Source: a virus. Taken from it: a DNA stretch of 24,519 nt. The notes under the pieces are model-generated. The model did no database searches. It was not told where the DNA came from and saw only the letters and a list, made by a program, of their open reading frames with translations. Location of the stretch: positions 1 through 24,519 of the IMG/VR virus record IMGVR_UViG_3300048918_000328. One strand, given 5' to 3'. This document shows, one piece after another, positions 20,740 to 24,519 of this stretch (positions within the stretch are counted from its first letter, which is position 1; each line of letters begins with the position of its first letter). Made by a program: the position numbers and the translations under genes.

Positions 20740-21584
20740 GACATGCTCTGCCCGTTGTAAGGATTCTGGACGGGCTTGTAGATGGCACCGCCGTAGTTGA
20801 TCGTGTTGCCGCGCGCATCGCAGCCTGTCCAGGTGCGGGGGCAGCCTGGATAGACCGTGACGTCCGTCCCCGCGACTAGCCCCGCCGCGCCCGACAACAC
20901 CGTGATGGCCGCACCCTGATGGCCCATGATGGAGAGGCGTTGGACCATCCCGTTGCTGTCAGTGAATTGCAGACCGCCCCCGGCGAGCGGCAGTGGCACG
21001 CTACTAAACGCGGCGGCAGTGAGCGTGAGGCCGTTCACGTCAGTCAGCGTTGCGGTCGTAGACTGGGTGGCGCGATCCAGGTTGCAGCCCCGAACACCCA
21101 CTGAGTAAACCGTTTTCCAGCAGGCGATTTGCCACTTCGCGCCTTGGCGCTGCGCCTTGCCGATACTGCTCGCTTGGACACAGGTCAGTTTGAGCTGGCC
21201 GTCGGTGAAAGTTGGCTGCCCCACCTGCCCCAGCCACTCAACGATGATCTCCTGGTCGGGATCGTTGAGGTGGGTTGCCATGCACGCGACCGCGACGGTG
21301 TCGCTCGGGATGAACGGATGCCAGTTGTCGCCCAGCGATTGCGTGACCGGATCAGTGTTGTTGGCGTCGCGGTTGTAGGGCAGCGTGATGGCGATGCTGG
21401 CCTGCGCTGTCTCCACCGTCTGCTTTATTTCCTCGCGGCTGATGGGCGCGCTAAGCCAGGTGAAGCCCCCGATCGTGATGTCTCGATCGGAGGCAGCGAA
21501 ACGCCATACTTGGCCCTGCCGCGTAAAGCGGAACAGGTGTGTGGGCTTGCCGCCACGACGGCTGAGTTCGAAGTCGTTAAACAC
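20730..21584 (-). CDS. Phage BR0599/DUF2163 family tail protein
   Basis: A 284-aa protein with the DUF2163/BR0599 pattern: LFRFTRQGQVWRFAASDRDI, then FTWLSAPISREEIKQTVE and SIAITLPYNRD in the first half. A C-terminal half with GCRD-like cysteines follows (CWKTVYSVGVRGCNL; YPGCPRTWTGCDARGN). The family is a tail assembly protein of the distal tail hub in siphoviruses and gene transfer agents. Position between the 400-aa tail protein and the small 142-aa gene matches. It overlaps the preceding gene by eight bases. Confidence 0.85.
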   Translation of the reverse strand: MFNDFELSRRGGKPTHLFRFTRQGQVWRFAASDRDITIGGFTWLSAPISREEIKQTVETAQASIAITLPYNRDANNTDPVTQSLGDNWHPFIPSDTVAVACMATHLNDPDQEIIVEWLGQVGQPTFTDGQLKLTCVQASSIGKAQRQGAKWQIACWKTVYSVGVRGCNLDRATQSTTATLTDVNGLTLTAAAFSSVPLPLAGGGLQFTDSNGMVQRLSIMGHQGAAITVLSGAAGLVAGTDVTVYPGCPRTWTGCDARGNTINYGGAIYKPVQNPYNGQSMSWS

Positions 21585-22779
21585 TGTTCTGCACCGCCTG
21601 CCAGGTCAGGCTGCAAGTGGCGACGCCTTCGGCGTCGGTGACATGGCTGATCTGCACGCTATCGGCGGCGAGCTGACAGATAGAGAGCCAATTGATCTGG
21701 CGGACCTGATCGGGCGTCACGTCCCGCCCTAGCACGCTGTCGAATTGCAGCGATTCGCCGTTGGCCAGCTGCGCGCTGCCGATGATCCGGCGGTAAAACA
21801 CGGTACCGTCATAGAGCTCAATGCGGATGTCGCGGCGGTTGGTTTGCTGCGCGCCGAACACGCTGTAGTAGCACGGCGCGACCTGCATCGATGCCACGTT
21901 GCCAGCGATGCCTGCAGTGAGGCGCAGATCGTCCTGCCAGCTCGGCACCCACAGCTGGCCAGCACGACCCGCAAGTGCATACAACAGCGACCGAAAGGCA
22001 GTGTGATCGGTGCGACCGGCCAGCAAGAAGTTCTGCACCTGCACGCGCCAGGGTAGATTCGGAAGATCGAAGTAGTAGATCGTCGCCGTGTCGACATCCA
22101 CGCTGCCGCCCTGCCTGGCGTACTGCACGGTAGGGCTATTGGACTCGTCGCCCCGCCACTCCAGCACCGGCACGCCACGATAGGTCGAATCGCTGGGCCA
22201 TGCCGCCGGCCAGTCACAGGGCTCATCGATAAGCACGTTGACCTGCAGCGATGACGTTGCCGCGCTGCTCTGGGTCGCAACAGGCATGTCCTGAAGGCGC
22301 GCGCTACGCAGGGGGTACAGGCGGGTACCCAATGGCCACGCGTCGACCGTGGGGGCCGCGAGCGAAAGCCCGTTGGCTTCCACCGCTTCGATGGTCGCCA
22401 CTTCCCAATGCTGCTCATCCAGCCACAGCGCGACCTTGCCGCCGGCCACGAAGTCGAACCCGACCGTGGCGCATGCGATGGCGACGATGCCGGCGGCGAG
22501 CGGCGCGGCCAGCCACTGCACGTCCGGGTAAATGGGGAAAAGGAAACCGCGCGTACCGACATCGAACGCGATGGCATCAATGATGCGGCGAGCGTCGGCC
22601 GCGTCCAGCGTCTGAATGGTGAAACTACGGCGTGGCGCACCGAGGAGCGCCCTAACCTGCTGGAACGCCGTTCCGCTGGACTGCATCACATCGGAGAGCC
22701 ACGACAGCGTTTCGCTGACACCCTGGCTCCAATCCGGCTGTGCGGGCCATAGCACCGGCTGGCCAACCATATAGCCCAT
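21577..22779 (-). CDS. Distal tail protein, 400 aa
   Basis: The start is ATG 22779, five bases after a GGAGG; it overlaps the tape-measure stop (TGATG). The in-frame GTG 12 bases upstream is that ribosome site's own region and is rejected. The protein begins [19 protein letters not shown], with SETLSWLSDV and a beta-rich body, and ends near SHVTDAEGVATCSLTWQAV. This layout matches the phage tail protein that lies between tape measure and BR0599 in this kind of module; I cannot name a function beyond tail-tip assembly. Confidence 0.75.
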   Translation of the reverse strand: MGYMVGQPVLWPAQPDWSQGVSETLSWLSDVMQSSGTAFQQVRALLGAPRRSFTIQTLDAADARRIIDAIAFDVGTRGFLFPIYPDVQWLAAPLAAGIVAIACATVGFDFVAGGKVALWLDEQHWEVATIEAVEANGLSLAAPTVDAWPLGTRLYPLRSARLQDMPVATQSSAATSSLQVNVLIDEPCDWPAAWPSDSTYRGVPVLEWRGDESNSPTVQYARQGGSVDVDTATIYYFDLPNLPWRVQVQNFLLAGRTDHTAFRSLLYALAGRAGQLWVPSWQDDLRLTAGIAGNVASMQVAPCYYSVFGAQQTNRRDIRIELYDGTVFYRRIIGSAQLANGESLQFDSVLGRDVTPDQVRQINWLSICQLAADSVQISHVTDAEGVATCSLTWQAVQNSV

Positions 22780-24519
22780 CAGCGCCTCCACTTCCCTTGG
22801 ATGGTGCGCGGGTTATCGCCCACGATGTGCACTACGGCCTTCTGCATGGTGGGTGACGCCGCCAACTTCTCGGCCGCGTCCTCAATGCTCCACACGTGGA
22901 TATGCGTTTGGCCATCCGCATTTCCGCCAGCAGCGGCATTGTTCGACGCCGCGGCGTTGGCAGCGTCGGCCGAAAGGCGCGGCTCCGACGGCGCAACGGG
23001 TACGGGCAACCAGTTGGCGCCTACATATCCGCCGTCCGCGTACCCGCCCAACCCTGCGCGGAAGGCTTCAAAGGCCGCAGGGCCGCCCATGGCGGCGATA
23101 TCCTCCTGACTCAGCACGCCCTCCCCGCGATGCACCACACCCGCCACTTGGTACTTGCCGCCGCGTCCCGTATAGCCACCTTCAGAAAACCCGGCCTGCA
23201 CGGAGGTGATCTGCGAGATCAGGGCGATCATCTGCGCGCCCACGGTGGCCATCGCGGCGATGTTCGCGGGAAACGGCACGTCGGCGCCGGCGTTGCTGAT
23301 GGCCTTGCCGAGATTGATGCTGGCTTGGGCGATTGCTGCGGCCTTGCTGGCCGCGAACGCAATGCGATAGGCCTCGGTGTTCTTGCCCACCGATTCCTTC
23401 ACCGCGTTTGCCGATTGCGCAAGCGTGCTCGCGACGCCCGTCATCAGCACGTCGTTGCTGGCATCCTGCAACTGCTGCTTCTTTGCGTAGTAGTCGGTAT
23501 AGAGCGCGTTTTCCTTGGTGACGAAATCCTCGTCAGCCAGGAGCTTCTTCTGGTTCTGATCGACCAGCGCGGCCAGCTCGGCGGCGTACTGCTTGTCCAG
23601 CTCATTGCCGGCGACGTTGATCTTGTCCAACTCGCCGAAGGTGCCGCCCACGGACGAACCGACGCCCTTATAGGTGGGCAATGGTTTCAGCTGCGTGTTA
23701 AGCACGCCCTGGACGGCCTGGTGATACTCGCTCGCGCTGATGACGCCCTTGTCCAGGTCATCCTTGAGCGTCTGCAGCTGCGCGCGCAGGCCATCGAGCT
23801 TGAGACCATTGGCGTCCTTGAGGCTCTGCAGCAGCTTCTCGAAGGCCTCGCGGGCTTTCTTGGCAGGCGCATCGAGCTGTGCATCGCGAGCGGCGGCCGC
23901 CGCGGCGATGACCGCGTTGCGTTCTGCATCGATCGCTTCCGCATTGGCGCCATTGGCGGTCTTGGCCTTGTCGGCCAATGCATTCGCCTGTGCCACCTTG
24001 TCGTTGTACGTGGCCCACGCCTTCGCCACGGGGTCGAGCGCGCCCTGCTCATCGTTGAGCAGTTTGATCAGCTGCGCCTGCGCGTCTTCAGCGGCCTTAT
24101 CGCTTTTGGGCTTTGGCGTCTTGGTGTCGTAGCGCTTGTTGATGTCGGCGACATACTGGTCGTACATGCCACCGCTGAAAGAAACTTTACCGTCCTCCCC
24201 CGTGATGGCCTGGACGCCTGCCAGACGCGGGTCACTCGGATCACTGCCCTTCCACAGCTTGAGGAAGTCGGCATCGAGCTTATTAAGCTCGGCCTGTTTG
24301 GCCTTGTTTCGATCGAGCGATTGGCCCATGCGGTCCAGATCGGCGGCTGCGTCGACGGCACCCGTGGAAAGACTTTGTGCCAGGCTTTTCTTTTCGGCGT
24401 CGTCGCCAGCCTGCTGAATCTTTGCCTGCAGCGCCTGCAGCTTGGCCTCGTCATCCGCCGTCCACGTCGCCTGCAAATGTGTATAGATGACAGGGCCGAG
24501 CACGCCACCCACCGAACCA
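22779..24519 (-). CDS. Tail tape measure protein, C-terminal part (runs off the window)
   Basis: The visible 580 or so codons are open to the right edge, so the start is outside. Residues are mainly long Ala/Lys/Asp/Gln coiled-coil helices ([27 protein letters not shown]-like repeats around residues 300-400). A hydrophobic helix-rich segment follows ([20 protein letters not shown] and [20 protein letters not shown]). A Gly-rich tail follows with [20 protein letters not shown], the usual end of tape-measure proteins. It determines tail length and serves in DNA ejection. Followed directly by the distal tail protein gene, as expected. Confidence 0.88.
   Translation of the reverse strand, partial: GSVGGVLGPVIYTHLQATWTADDEAKLQALQAKIQQAGDDAEKKSLAQSLSTGAVDAAADLDRMGQSLDRNKAKQAELNKLDADFLKLWKGSDPSDPRLAGVQAITGEDGKVSFSGGMYDQYVADINKRYDTKTPKPKSDKAAEDAQAQLIKLLNDEQGALDPVAKAWATYNDKVAQANALADKAKTANGANAEAIDAERNAVIAAAAAARDAQLDAPAKKAREAFEKLLQSLKDANGLKLDGLRAQLQTLKDDLDKGVISASEYHQAVQGVLNTQLKPLPTYKGVGSSVGGTFGELDKINVAGNELDKQYAAELAALVDQNQKKLLADEDFVTKENALYTDYYAKKQQLQDASNDVLMTGVASTLAQSANAVKESVGKNTEAYRIAFAASKAAAIAQASINLGKAISNAGADVPFPANIAAMATVGAQMIALISQITSVQAGFSEGGYTGRGGKYQVAGVVHRGEGVLSQEDIAAMGGPAAFEAFRAGLGGYADGGYVGANWLPVPVAPSEPRLSADAANAAASNNAAAGGNADGQTHIHVWSIEDAAEKLAASPTMQKAVVHIVGDNPRTIQGKWRR

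Noticed and set aside
21729-22640. 303-codon Arg/Pro/Ser-rich frame on the minus strand
   Set aside because: Lies in another frame of the 400-aa tail protein, whose composition and neighbours fit a phage tail module; the alternate frame reads as shadow coding.
1-24519. CRISPR array, insertion sequence or transposase
   Set aside because: No regularly spaced repeats and no transposase-like protein were seen on reading both strands; a short or degenerate element could still be missed.

Overview
The window is part of a temperate, tailed (siphovirus-type) bacteriophage or prophage with GC-rich DNA. Gene families and high G+C coding fit a gammaproteobacterial host, and Xanthomonadales (Xanthomonas, Stenotrophomonas or Rhodanobacteraceae relatives) is my best guess. 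That host call is inference: no host housekeeping gene is visible. No intact tRNA, rRNA, insertion sequence or CRISPR array is seen.

Layout. (1) 1-1529, minus strand: the start of the early lytic operon, with a Cro-like HTH protein, a CII-like regulator, a TraR/DksA-type zinc-finger protein and three small unknown genes chained by ATGA overlaps; the operon leaves the window at base 1. (2) 1529-3949: the immunity region. A cI-type HTH/S24 repressor is divergent from the Cro-like gene across three inverted repeats of the form ATTCA-N4-TGAAT. It is followed, apparently in one transcript, by a 537-aa MASE1-like membrane protein with a degenerate histidine-kinase tail. (3) 3988-4491, minus strand: a secreted accessory protein. 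A fourth repressor-like palindrome lies upstream of it, between it and the plus-strand accessory operon. (4) 4686-11115, plus strand: a compact operon of small genes, a ParB-like protein, unknown phage proteins, a DUF4224-like protein and a tyrosine integrase. (5) 11090-11340: an attachment region containing the 3' half of a tRNA-Asn gene, flanked by short repeats that look like integrase arm sites. (6) 11351-14505: accessory genes, namely a trypsin-like protease, a Cys-rich protein, an SRAP/YedK protein, a 76-aa protein, a secreted 154-aa protein and a plus-strand zinc-ribbon protein. (7) 14532-24519, minus strand: the end of the late operon, reading from tape measure (cut by the window edge) through tail proteins, a J-like tail-tip protein, a LamG protein, endolysin candidate, two holin-type membrane proteins and overlapping spanins, closed by a terminator.

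The attachment site lies between the integrase and the end of the late genes, with early genes on the far side. That is the order expected of a circular or permuted phage genome (attP). Two tandem prophages, or a prophage end beside a second element, would also give this order. The immunity region is the least ordinary part: a repressor with no evident self-cleavage site, a co-oriented membrane pseudokinase-like sensor, and a distant copy of the putative operator in front of a secreted accessory gene together suggest a lysogeny circuit that could take an envelope signal.
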